From: Melioribacteraceae bacterium
Lineage (GTDB): Bacteria > Bacteroidota > Ignavibacteria > Ignavibacteriales > Melioribacteraceae
NCBI GenBank assembly: GCA_028282005.1
Contig: JANQIV010000218.1
Coordinates: forward strand, 1-43,625
DNA length: 43,625 nt
Reading direction: 5' to 3'
Under the pieces are notes generated by a model. It saw only the letters and a list, made by a program, of their open reading frames with translations. It was not told the DNA's origin and ran no database searches. Position numbers and translations under genes: made by a program. Shown here piece after piece: positions 27,077-34,703 of this stretch. Positions within the stretch are counted from its first letter, which is position 1. Every line of letters begins with the position of its first letter.

Positions 27077-27619
27077 ATGAAAACCGGAAAACTAATTAGA
27101 GAATTAAGACTAAAAAAAGGATTGACTCAAGAAGAATTAGCTCAAATGACAGAACTTAGCACACGAACTATTCAACGTATTGAGAATGGTGAAGTTGATC
27201 CACGTGCTTACACTCTTCAAATTATTGCTAAAGCCCTAGAGGTTGATTTTAGTATGTTTGTAGATAGTGGTACTGAGGAAAGTAAGGAAAATCTAGAATT
27301 TAAAAACAACAATTTTTTAGCCCTATTACATCTAAGTGGGGTATTACCTCTTTTCTTTCCTACCGTAATACTTTGGAAGTTGAAAAAAGATAAAACTAAA
27401 GATTCATATAATCATTTTCGGGCCGTAATAATTTTACAATTAATATTGTTGTGTATATGTGTTGTAAGTATTTGGATTTATTGGAAAGTGAATCAACCAA
27501 TACCTTTATTTGGTGGATTAGTCGCTGGGGGTTTACTTTCCATTATAAATACAATGAGAGTTTTTAACGGTGAATCATATATCAACCCATTATTAAAAAT
27601 GTTCAAAAAGGATAGCTGA
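27077..27619 (+). CDS. Compound cassette 6: XRE-type HTH protein with DUF4870-like membrane domain
   Basis: The protein has 180 residues. An N-terminal XRE HTH domain (residues 5-60, GLTQEELAQMTELSTRTIQRIENGE) is joined by a short linker to a membrane domain with about three helices (LALLHLSGVLPLFFPTVILW, AVIILQLILLCICVV, PLFGGLVAGGLLSI) resembling DUF4870. Such fusions are common in Bacteroidota and probably work as membrane-tethered regulators. It is the first gene of a long compound cassette. The leader before it is about 165 bases, enough to hold its own promoter. Confidence 0.75.
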   Translation: MKTGKLIRELRLKKGLTQEELAQMTELSTRTIQRIENGEVDPRAYTLQIIAKALEVDFSMFVDSGTEESKENLEFKNNNFLALLHLSGVLPLFFPTVILWKLKKDKTKDSYNHFRAVIILQLILLCICVVSIWIYWKVNQPIPLFGGLVAGGLLSIINTMRVFNGESYINPLLKMFKKDS

Positions 27620-27688
27620 ATAATAATTGGTGTAACTGCGAGGTAGTTATGGGGCTTCATAGTTTATCAAATAATTGGAAAAGAATTT

Positions 27689-28612
27689 ATGAAAATTAGA
27701 ATTTTATTATTTTCTTTATTACTGATAATCGGATGTGAATTAAATCAGCAGCAAGTATATTATCATGAGTTAGATTCAAGTCCGCCGGCTGATACTGCAT
27801 CTGTTTTTGCCCGTGGTATTTTATCTACTAATCATCATGAACACAGTGCGCCCGCTATCTCACCGGATGGGAAAGAAATTTATTGGTCAGTTTGGGAAAA
27901 ACCTGCGCCGCCAAATCCCGTTCAAAAAATATATTATGTAGAATATTTAGATACTGGATGGAGTATGCCGAGGGTTGCTCCATTTTCAGGAAAATACTCT
28001 GACGGTGGCCCAAGCTTTTCTCCGGATGGGAAGAAATTATTTTTTTATTCAAAACGGCCAATAGAATCTGATTCATCTACAAAGAATGATCTCGATCTTT
28101 GGTTTGTTGAAAAAGAAAATAATAATTGGCTCGAGCCCAGACGTTTATCCTCAACTATCAATGACGATAGATTACAGGCTTTGCCAACTTTGGCAGGAAA
28201 TAGTAATTTATACTTTCTTAATTATCTTGAAAATGTTGAACATAATTATGGAATTTATAAATCAGTTTTTCATTCGGATAAATATGGCAAACCTGTTCCA
28301 TTGCCAATTCAAATAAATTCAAGTTATAGAGATTGGACTCCATTCATTTCACCTGAGGAAGAATATCTTATCTTTTCTTCACATCGTCCTGATGGATTTG
28401 GATCCGGTGACTTATATATAAGTTTTAAGAATAAAAATGAAACTTGGGGTGAAGCAATAAATTTAGGTGGGAAAATTAATACTGCTTCACAAGAACGATT
28501 CCCAATGGTATCGCCAGACGACAAGATATTGTTCTTTACGCGAAGTACAGAATCGACTTTTGACGATATATTCTGGGTGAAATTTGATTTCATAAAAGAC
28601 TTAAATAAATAG
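27689..28612 (+). CDS. Compound cassette 6: PD40 beta-propeller lipoprotein
   Basis: The protein has 307 residues. The N-terminus (MKIRILLFSLLLIIGCE) is a lipoprotein signal with Cys16 as the lipid site. The mature chain contains repeated WD40-like PD40 blades with the signature SPDGKEIYWS, SPDGKKLFFYSKR, SPEEEYLIFSSHRPDGFGSGDLYIS and SPDDKILFF. TolB-like propellers of this kind bind partner proteins or glycans at the outer membrane. Its stop lies 5 bases before an attC 5' half-site, so it was once the single gene of its own cassette. Confidence 0.78.
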   Translation: MKIRILLFSLLLIIGCELNQQQVYYHELDSSPPADTASVFARGILSTNHHEHSAPAISPDGKEIYWSVWEKPAPPNPVQKIYYVEYLDTGWSMPRVAPFSGKYSDGGPSFSPDGKKLFFYSKRPIESDSSTKNDLDLWFVEKENNNWLEPRRLSSTINDDRLQALPTLAGNSNLYFLNYLENVEHNYGIYKSVFHSDKYGKPVPLPIQINSSYRDWTPFISPEEEYLIFSSHRPDGFGSGDLYISFKNKNETWGEAINLGGKINTASQERFPMVSPDDKILFFTRSTESTFDDIFWVKFDFIKDLNK

Positions 28613-28616
28613 CGAC

Positions 28617-28650
28617 GCATGACCAGCTGCTCAACCCAACGCCTGTGTTC
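28617..28650 (+). other. attC: Truncated attC (5' half only) after the PD40 gene
   Basis: GCATGAC followed by CAGCTGCTCAACCCAACGCC is almost identical to the 5' arm of the first attC (CAGCAGCTCAACCCGAACGCC). No L'/R' half with GTTRRRY follows before the next gene, so this site looks deleted and inactive. The deletion would have fused two cassettes. Confidence 0.6.
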
Positions 28651-28695
28651 GTGTTGAGTAGTTGTAAGTATAAAAAAGAAGTTTATCTAAAGAAA

Positions 28696-29733
28696 ATGAA
28701 GAATATTGAAAGGGCAATAGAGAAAGAAATTGAATTAATGCCGAAGGTAGAGCTACATGTCCATCTTGAAGGTGCAATTACTCCAAAAACATTTTTTCAG
28801 CTGGCAAATAAAAACCAAGTTAAACTCCCTTGTGAAAATCTTGGTGATTGGGAAAAATACTTTCAATTTAAAGACTTCCAACATTTTATTGATGTTTATG
28901 GTTTAGCTGTTTCAACAATTAAAAAAGCAGAAGATTTTTCCACACTAATCGAGCAGTTTTTTCAATACCAAGAATCCAATAATATTATTTATTCAGAAGT
29001 TTTCTTAAGTGCTTCATTTATTATACAAAATTTCAGAAATCAAGAAATATTAGAAGCAATTGAATTTGGCATTAAACAAGGAGAAAGCAAACATAAAAAT
29101 AGAATTAAACTAATCCCGGACATTTCAAGACATTTACCAGAAACCCAAGAACAAGTTTTGGAGTTTGCAATTGAAGGATATAAAAGAGGTGTTTTTTTTG
29201 GACTTGGACTTGGAGGTATGGAAGTGAACTATCCGCCAAAATTGTTTAGAGAAACATTTAAAGAGGCAAAACGTAATGGATTAAAAGTAGTTGCACATGC
29301 TGGCGAAGCTGCTGGTAGTGAAAGTATTTGGGGTGCAATAGAAGAACTTGCTGTTGAGAGAATTGGTCATGGAATTCGAAGTTTGGAGGATGATAGATTA
29401 ATAAAATATCTTAGAGAGAGTCAGATACCAATTGAAGTTTCACCAACGAGCAATTATCGTTTAGGAATTGTTACAAAAGACGAAAATCATCCCATTAGAG
29501 AAATGATTGAGAGTGGGTTGTTATGCACAATTAATACAGATGATCCTGAAATGTTTTCAACAAATTTGTCGAAAGAATATAAAATGCTTTCTTTACAAGG
29601 TTTTTCTTTAGAGAAACTATACCAGCTAAATAAGAATGCTATTGAATCTTCGTTTCTCGAAGTAGATGAAAAAATGAAACTGCATCAAGTTTTAGATAAA
29701 TATAGAAATAATAAAAATTCCATAAAGCCATAG
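28696..29733 (+). CDS. Compound cassette 6: adenosine deaminase-like amidohydrolase
   Basis: The protein has 345 residues and fits the adenosine/adenine deaminase family of metal-dependent hydrolases. ELHVHLEGAI gives the two metal His, VVAHAGEAAG the third His and catalytic Glu, ERIGHGIRS the next catalytic His, SPTSN follows, and NTDDPEMF holds the metal Asp. All active-site residues are present, so a working purine (or related) deaminase is expected. The substrate, adenosine, adenine or a modified nucleoside, cannot be fixed by eye. The frame extends to 28645, but those codons come from the attC remnant, so the ATG at 28696 is chosen. Confidence 0.85.
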   Translation: MKNIERAIEKEIELMPKVELHVHLEGAITPKTFFQLANKNQVKLPCENLGDWEKYFQFKDFQHFIDVYGLAVSTIKKAEDFSTLIEQFFQYQESNNIIYSEVFLSASFIIQNFRNQEILEAIEFGIKQGESKHKNRIKLIPDISRHLPETQEQVLEFAIEGYKRGVFFGLGLGGMEVNYPPKLFRETFKEAKRNGLKVVAHAGEAAGSESIWGAIEELAVERIGHGIRSLEDDRLIKYLRESQIPIEVSPTSNYRLGIVTKDENHPIREMIESGLLCTINTDDPEMFSTNLSKEYKMLSLQGFSLEKLYQLNKNAIESSFLEVDEKMKLHQVLDKYRNNKNSIKP

Positions 29734-29760
29734 AAATAATTTGGTTAATTGTAAAAGTGC

Positions 29761-30039
29761 TTATAACCAGCAAATCTCCAAAGGAGTCTTATGGACAACC
29801 CGACTCCCGCAAAAGCGGATAGGCTATTCTTTTACATTATTGGGGTATTAGTATTTTGTAAATTGTGTATGCATTGTGAAGAGGCTTTAACAGGCCGTAC
29901 CAAATAAATTTTTATCGCCTTATTTTGCAATTGATTCCCGCCTTAGCGAGGACAGGATTAAAACATGGCTCAATTATTAATATAGTAGTTGCTATTAATC
30001 TCTCCCTTACCGGGCGGGTTATTTGTAACACAGTTATAT
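29761..30039 (+). other. attC: attC site closing the compound cassette (279 bp)
   Basis: R'' is TTATAAC (29761-29767); with flanking GC it reads GCTTATAAC, close to the complement of GTTATAAAGC at 26905. This suggests the cassette that starts at 26906 ends here. The 5' arm includes ACAACCCGACTCCCGC. The 3' arm CGGGCGGGTTATTTGTAAC leads to R' GTTATAT (30033-30039). The gene-free stretch 29734-30051 is essentially this site. Confidence 0.7.
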
Positions 30040-30051
30040 GCAAGGTGTCTT

Positions 30052-30579
30052 ATGGTTTCAAAATTAGTTTTAGGATATCCGGATTTAGATAAAAAAGATT
30101 ATGATTGGATACAAGCAATTAGAGGGAAATATGATGATCGTTACTTCAAAGTTGTTAAACCTCACTTCACGATTGTTTTCCCAGTATTTGAATGTGAAAC
30201 GGAATCATTTTGTAATCACATAAAGAATACTATTTCAAGGACTGATAAAATTAATTTCAGTTTAAGAGCAACAACAATAGTTAAAGATTCATTTAGTGAT
30301 TATACGGATGTGTTTCTTGTGCCTGATAAGGGTAATAGTGATATAATTAAATTGCACGACAAATTGTACGAGGGAATATTGAAGAAAGATTTAAGATTGG
30401 ATATTCCGTTTATACCACATATTGGAATAGCGGGTAGTCTCGATGCTGAAGAAATGAAGAAAGTTTCAAATAATCTAAATAATCAGAATTTCGAGATTAA
30501 TGGTGAAATTACAACTCTTGATATAGTAGAATTTAAATATCCTAAAATTAAAACTATCGAGAAAATATCATTAGTCTAA
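30052..30579 (+). CDS. Cassette 7: 2H phosphoesterase (2'-5' RNA ligase-like)
   Basis: The protein has 175 residues with two HxT/HxG-type motifs, PHFTIVFPV (His38, Thr40) and PHIGIAG (His123, Gly125), separated by about 85 residues. This is the pattern of the 2H phosphoesterase superfamily, including LigT/ThpR and cyclic phosphodiesterases. These act on 2',3'-cyclic or 2'-5' phosphodiester bonds in RNA or small nucleotides. The ATG at 30052 follows AAGGTG and lies 19 bases inside the cassette; the longer frame starting at 29989 crosses the attC and is rejected. The biological substrate is unknown. Confidence 0.8.
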   Translation: MVSKLVLGYPDLDKKDYDWIQAIRGKYDDRYFKVVKPHFTIVFPVFECETESFCNHIKNTISRTDKINFSLRATTIVKDSFSDYTDVFLVPDKGNSDIIKLHDKLYEGILKKDLRLDIPFIPHIGIAGSLDAEEMKKVSNNLNNQNFEINGEITTLDIVEFKYPKIKTIEKISLV

Positions 30580-30587
30580 ATTCTTGC

Positions 30588-30625
30588 ATATAACAAACGG
30601 TTCAACTTCGACCGCGAGTACGCTT
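30588..30625 (+). other. attC: Truncated terminal attC (5' half)
   Basis: R'' ATATAAC, preceded by GC, exactly complements the cassette's 5' edge GTTATATGC at 30033. An arm AAACGGTTCAACTTCGACCGCG follows. No matching 3' half with a GTTRRRY core was found before the thiolase gene, so the array end is eroded. Confidence 0.6.
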
Positions 30626-30713
30626 TGGTTTTTTTGAGTTTTTGAATTGCGGTGAATTATTGATGCTCAAGCAGTAGAGTGTAAAAGCAGAAAACCGAAT
30701 TAAAATAGATAGT

Positions 30714-30741
30714 AAACCATAGTCACACCGGACTATGGTTT
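30714..30741. terminator. Terminator between the integron and the thiolase gene
   Basis: AAACCATAGTC (30714-30724) and GACTATGGTTT (30731-30741) form a perfect 11-bp stem with a 6-base loop, followed on the plus strand by TTAAAGTTTTTG. It sits between convergent transcripts, the last cassette and the end of the thiolase gene, and probably acts in both directions. Confidence 0.75.
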
Positions 30742-30776
30742 TAAAGTTTTTGTTTCATTAAAAGATAAGTATGGTC

Positions 30777-31979
30777 TTAGACTTTCTCTAAAACTAAGGC
30801 AATTCCCTGACCAACACCTATGCACATTGTACAAAGGGCTTTTCCTTTGCCCATATGCTCAAGCTGGTAAAACGCAGAAGTAATTAACCTTGCCCCACTC
30901 ATCCCTAGTGGGTGTCCTAAAGCAATTGCACCACCCCATCTATTAATGCGGGGATCATTATCTGATAATCCTAGCTCACGAGTACATCCAAGAGATTGGG
31001 CAGCAAAAGCTTCATTTAACTCAATTGTATCAAACTGATCCAAAGATAAACCAAGTCTTTCTAATAATTTCCTTGTAGCTGGTACTGGTCCCATTCCCAT
31101 TATTCGTGGAAGCACACCCGCAGTTTCCATTCCAAGGATTCTTGCTTTCGGAGTAAGGTTGAACTTTTTAACAGCATCTTCTGATGCGATCAATAAGGCC
31201 GCCGCTCCATCGTTTACCCCTGATGCATTAGCTGCAGTAATTGATGTCCCCGGGCCTAAAATAGGCTTGAGGCTGGCTAGTTTATCAAGAGTAGATAACC
31301 TAGGGTGCTCATCTTTTGTAACGACAATAGGATCACCTTTTCGTTGAGGAATTGTTACCTGCACTATTTCTTTCGCAAGTAAACCTTCCTTTTGTGCCAT
31401 ATCGGCTTTTTCCTGGCTCCATTGCGCGAACTTATCCTGATCCTCTCTTGAGATATTCATATCTTCCGCTATATTCTGAGCAGTTTGAATCATGGATTCG
31501 GTTCCGTATTGCTTATCTAGAGCTTTGTTTATGAAACGCCAGCCAATAGTAGTATCGTACATAGTTTGTGATCTGTCATAAGCATTACTGCCTTTTCCTA
31601 TTACAAAAGGGGCTCTTGACATACTTTCTACTCCACCGGCAATAATTAAATCAGCTTCTCCGGCTTTAATTGCCCTGGCTGCAGTTCCAATCGCATCCAT
31701 ACCGGAACCACATAATCTATTGATAGTTGCACCCGGAATAGTTTCAGAGTAACCGGCTAAGAGTAATGACATTCTGGCAATATTTCTGTTATCCTCACCG
31801 GCCTGATTCGCACATCCCATAAAAACATCATCAATTTTATCCCAAGGCACATCAGGATTTCTCTCAACCAAAGCTTTCAAAGGAATGGCAGCCAGATCAT
31901 CAGCTCGCACTGATGCTAATGAACCTCCGTATTTTCCAACAGGAGTTCTGACGGCATCACATATAAATACATTTGACAT
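30777..31979 (-). CDS. PcaF-like thiolase (3-oxoadipyl-CoA thiolase type)
   Basis: The protein has 400 residues with all thiolase catalytic residues: Cys in [10 protein letters not shown] near residue 90, His in [13 protein letters not shown], and Cys in [10 protein letters not shown]. Stretches such as [40 protein letters not shown] and [15 protein letters not shown] closely resemble PcaF, which cleaves 3-oxoadipyl-CoA to succinyl-CoA and acetyl-CoA. The upstream CoA transferase is also of Pca type. No aromatic ring-cleavage genes are present, so a different source of the 3-oxo acid is likely: the aminomutase and transaminase in the same operon. It is the last gene, 11 bases after the aminotransferase. 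Confidence 0.88.
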   Translation of the reverse strand: MSNVFICDAVRTPVGKYGGSLASVRADDLAAIPLKALVERNPDVPWDKIDDVFMGCANQAGEDNRNIARMSLLLAGYSETIPGATINRLCGSGMDAIGTAARAIKAGEADLIIAGGVESMSRAPFVIGKGSNAYDRSQTMYDTTIGWRFINKALDKQYGTESMIQTAQNIAEDMNISREDQDKFAQWSQEKADMAQKEGLLAKEIVQVTIPQRKGDPIVVTKDEHPRLSTLDKLASLKPILGPGTSITAANASGVNDGAAALLIASEDAVKKFNLTPKARILGMETAGVLPRIMGMGPVPATRKLLERLGLSLDQFDTIELNEAFAAQSLGCTRELGLSDNDPRINRWGGAIALGHPLGMSGARLITSAFYQLEHMGKGKALCTMCIGVGQGIALVLEKV

Positions 31980-31990
31980 ATTTTTATCCG

Positions 31991-33337
31991 TTATTTTGCA
32001 AAAGTTTCAATTTCTTTTTTATACTTCTTAAAAGCGTTAAAGATTGCTTCCGTTAGCCGGTCAACCTCAACCTGGGTAATGGTTGTGGCAAACATGCAAG
32101 CGAATGTATTAATTAACATCAGATCTTCATGATAGAAAAGGTAATCAAGAATCTCCTTGATCAATACCATTTCTTCTGGATTCTGATATGTTTCGCGGTG
32201 ATTACGCGGTTCATTATATCGAAAATGGAACCGGAACATTGAACCCGCACCGGTCATAACAACAGGCACATCAAGCTCCTTAATCACTTCTCTTATTTGA
32301 CTCTTAGCTATTTCGGTAATTTTGTTTATATCACTTACGGCCTGCTCGTCAAACAATTCCATAGCAACTCTTCCTGCCGTCATTGTAACAGGGTTGGCTG
32401 AAAAAGTACCTGAGTGAGGTTGTTTAATGATTTTACGAGTAGGATCAAAAACAGACATTACCTCAGCCGAGCCTGCAATTGCCCCAACCGGAAAACCTCC
32501 GCCTATGATTTTACCCAGTGCAGTGATATCAGGTGTTACAGGATAAATATCCTGGGCTCCTTTGTATGCAACCCGATATGTTACCACCTCATCATAAACT
32601 AAAAGTACTCTATTCTTTCGGGTCCAATTGTAAATGGCAACTAGGTAATCTTCTTCAATAGGGAACATTCCCACACGATGAGAAACCAGGTCTAATAACA
32701 CACATGCCAGATCTTTCTTATTGGCCTCAAGCAAGTTTATTGTCCGCTCAATATCGTTATACGGAAAAACTACCACATCGTTTAACACACAACCCGGAGT
32801 AGCATAAGTTACGGGTACTGAATTAGGTTTATCCACATCTCCCCAATTCTCCGGTCTTACAATCTGGCTGACTTCAGCAAAATCGTAAGTACCATGATAT
32901 GCTCCTTCAGCTTTAGCTATTTTGGATCTGCCCGTGTAAGCCCTTGCAGCCTTGATCATAGCCATTACTGCTTCGGTACCGGAGTTTACAAACCTGATTT
33001 TTTCGAAATTCTTACTCCTTTGCGTAAGCAGTTCGGCAAATTCCACCTCTGCTTTTGCTCCCATGGTATAAGCTGTTCCTCTTTCAAGCTGGCGAATAAC
33101 AGCCTCGTTTATTGCCGGATGAGCATGTCCATGAATGAGAGAGGCCATGTTGTTCGCAAAATCTATTCTCGTATTTGCATCGATATCAGTAACATAACTT
33201 CCTTTTGCCTGTGATACATAAAAAAGGTGAGGTCTGCGGTGAATAGTATTCCGGCTAACCCCTCCGGTAATTACCTCTTTGGCCCTTTTGTAGAGTGCCG
33301 AACTATTTCTACGATTAATATTTATTGGAGTATTCAT
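31991..33337 (-). CDS. Class III aminotransferase (probable beta-amino acid transaminase)
   Basis: The protein has 448 residues and belongs to the PLP fold type I, class III family. Landmarks: FVNSGTEAVMAMIKAARAYT (phosphate site), VLLVYDEVVTYR (Asp to pyridine N), and TALGKIIGGGFPVGAI with the Schiff-base Lys. PHSGTFSANPVTMTAGRVAM resembles beta-phenylalanine-type aminotransferases and glutamate-1-semialdehyde aminomutase. It lacks the heme-pathway context of HemL and is embedded between an aminomutase/CoA transferase set and a thiolase. A role converting a beta-amino acid to a beta-keto acid therefore fits best. Its start overlaps the CoA transferase beta gene by 23 bases. Confidence 0.8.
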   Translation of the reverse strand: MNTPININRRNSSALYKRAKEVITGGVSRNTIHRRPHLFYVSQAKGSYVTDIDANTRIDFANNMASLIHGHAHPAINEAVIRQLERGTAYTMGAKAEVEFAELLTQRSKNFEKIRFVNSGTEAVMAMIKAARAYTGRSKIAKAEGAYHGTYDFAEVSQIVRPENWGDVDKPNSVPVTYATPGCVLNDVVVFPYNDIERTINLLEANKKDLACVLLDLVSHRVGMFPIEEDYLVAIYNWTRKNRVLLVYDEVVTYRVAYKGAQDIYPVTPDITALGKIIGGGFPVGAIAGSAEVMSVFDPTRKIIKQPHSGTFSANPVTMTAGRVAMELFDEQAVSDINKITEIAKSQIREVIKELDVPVVMTGAGSMFRFHFRYNEPRNHRETYQNPEEMVLIKEILDYLFYHEDLMLINTFACMFATTITQVEVDRLTEAIFNAFKKYKKEIETFAK

Positions 33338-33992
33338 TATTCAGTTTTTTTAATTTAGCTTCTGTACGTTTCTGTAAATATTCAAAAGTCACTCCCGGTG
33401 CCATTTCTCTTACTAATAAGCCGTCCTTTGTTACATCAATAACTGCAAGATCAGTATAAATACGAGATACTACACTTTTACCTGTCAAAGGGAATGAACA
33501 TTTCTTCACAATTTTTGGATCCCCGTTTTTCGTATTATGCTTCGTGATTACAAAAATAGTTTTCACACCTGCAACCAAGTCCATGGCACCACCTACTGCA
33601 GGTACACTTTTGGTATTTCCTGTTGACCAGTTTGCAAGGTCGCCTTCTTCGGAAACTTGATAAGCTCCTAATACGCATATATCAATATGTCCGCCTCTAA
33701 TCATCGAAAAGCTATCGGCATGATTGAAGTAGGATGCACCAGGTATTGCGGTAACATATTTTTTACCGGCATTAACAAGCTCAAAATCTTCTTTTCCCTC
33801 TTCGGCAACCTTCCCCATACCAAGCAATCCGTTTTCGGTATGATAAATAACTTCACGGTCTTCAGGGACAAAATTAGCAACTAGCTCAGGTATTCCTATA
33901 CCAAGATTTACATAAGCGCCATTGTGAATGTCAACGGCAACTTTTTGTGCCATCTCGGCAGTATTCCAGCCTAACTTTTCATCTGGTTTCAT
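33315..33992 (-). CDS. 3-oxoacid CoA transferase subunit B (PcaJ/ScoB-like)
   Basis: The protein has 225 residues. The catalytic glutamate lies in VIYHTENGLLGMG. LGIGIPELVANFVP and GGHIDICVLGAYQVSEEGDLANW are typical of the beta subunits of family I CoA transferases. With the A subunit it moves CoA from succinyl-CoA (or acetyl-CoA) to a 3-oxo acid, giving the thioester the thiolase needs. ATG/TGA overlap of 4 bases with the A subunit gene indicates translational coupling. Confidence 0.9.
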   Translation of the reverse strand: MKPDEKLGWNTAEMAQKVAVDIHNGAYVNLGIGIPELVANFVPEDREVIYHTENGLLGMGKVAEEGKEDFELVNAGKKYVTAIPGASYFNHADSFSMIRGGHIDICVLGAYQVSEEGDLANWSTGNTKSVPAVGGAMDLVAGVKTIFVITKHNTKNGDPKIVKKCSFPLTGKSVVSRIYTDLAVIDVTKDGLLVREMAPGVTFEYLQKRTEAKLKKLNNEYSNKY

Positions 33993-34699
33993 GGGTATCT
34001 CCTTTCTTCAGCAACTAAAACAGATTCATCAGCCGGATTTACTATATTCACAACTTTTTTAACAAATATGCCCGGTGTTACTATACATTCAGGGTCAAGT
34101 TGTCCCGGCTCAACTATTTCTATTGCCTGAACAATTGTATTTTCTGCAGCCATACACATAATAGGGCCAAAATTTCTAGCTGTTTTGTTATAGGTTAAGT
34201 TTCCATATCTGTCTGCTGATTTACACTTCACTAATGCAAAATCAGCTTTTAGTGAATGTTCCATTACGTAAGTTTTATTGTTAAAAACCCGAGTTTCTTT
34301 TCCTTCTGCCAATGGTGTATTTACGGAAGTGGGAGTAAAGAACGCAGGAATACCCGCTCCTGCAGCTCTGATACGCTCAGCAAGTGTCCCCTGGGGTACC
34401 AGTTCGAGTTCAATCTCTCCATTTTTATATAATTCAGGGAAAACTACAGATATTACTGTTCTAGGAAATGAGCAGATGATTTTGTTTACTTGCCTGTTTT
34501 CTATTAATGCAGCCAATCCAACATGCCCACTTCCTGCATTGTTACTTATAACAGTCAGATTTTTAGAGCCCTTATCAATAAGTGCATGAATAAGCTCGAT
34601 AGGACTGCCGGCTTCTCCAAATCCGCTTATCATTACAGTAGCCCCATCAAAAATACCTTCGACTGCTTCTTTTACTGTTGGTATTATTTTATTGATCAT
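33989..34699 (-). CDS. 3-oxoacid CoA transferase subunit A (PcaI-like)
   Basis: The protein has 236 residues. GATVMISGFGEAGSPIELIHAL, TVISNNAGSGHVGLAALIEN, KIICSFPRTV and ELVPQGTLAERIRAAGAGIPAF are very close to the alpha subunit of 3-oxoadipate CoA transferase. GNLTYNKTARNFGP is another PcaI-like block. The likely acceptor is a 3-oxo dicarboxylic acid such as 3-oxoadipate, but other 3-oxo acids are possible. It begins 4 bases after the aminomutase gene. Confidence 0.88.
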   Translation of the reverse strand: MINKIIPTVKEAVEGIFDGATVMISGFGEAGSPIELIHALIDKGSKNLTVISNNAGSGHVGLAALIENRQVNKIICSFPRTVISVVFPELYKNGEIELELVPQGTLAERIRAAGAGIPAFFTPTSVNTPLAEGKETRVFNNKTYVMEHSLKADFALVKCKSADRYGNLTYNKTARNFGPIMCMAAENTIVQAIEIVEPGQLDPECIVTPGIFVKKVVNIVNPADESVLVAEERRYP

Positions 34700-34703
34700 A
34701 ATC

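Larger units (their letters stand above)
19619..30640 (+). mobile_element. Chromosomal integron with inverted integrase
   Basis: The element holds a complete IntI gene, an attI region at its 3' end, five complete attC sites closing plus-oriented cassettes 1-5, a sixth closing a compound cassette, and truncated attC pieces. Boundaries fall inside R' cores between G and TT: 20774/20775, 21792/21793, 22854/22855, 25161/25162, 26044/26045, 26905/26906 and 30033/30034. Each attC R'' core is complementary to the 5' edge of its own cassette, as expected for cassettes made from circles: GTTAGGCG with CGCCTAAC, GTTAGCCC with GGGCTAAC, GTTATGTGC with GCACATAAC, and GTTATATGC with GCATATAAC. The integrase points towards the cassettes, unlike class 1-3 integrons. 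The right edge is uncertain because the last attC lacks its 3' half. Confidence 0.88.

Noticed and set aside
27619..27688. Possible minimal attC between the HTH-membrane gene and the PD40 gene (GTGTAAC ... GTTATGG)
   Set aside because: Only 5-bp complementarity, no L boxes, and the R'' does not complement the cassette 5' edge at 26905.
28696..29733. Adenosine deaminase-like gene as part of a RADAR-type defence system
   Set aside because: RADAR needs an AAA+ ATPase partner and a much larger deaminase; neither is present. The protein looks like a normal ADA-family enzyme.
31991..33337. Class III aminotransferase as glutamate-1-semialdehyde aminomutase (HemL)
   Set aside because: The sequence resembles HemL in parts, but the gene lies in a CoA-transferase/thiolase operon without heme genes, and it is closer in pattern to beta-amino acid transaminases.
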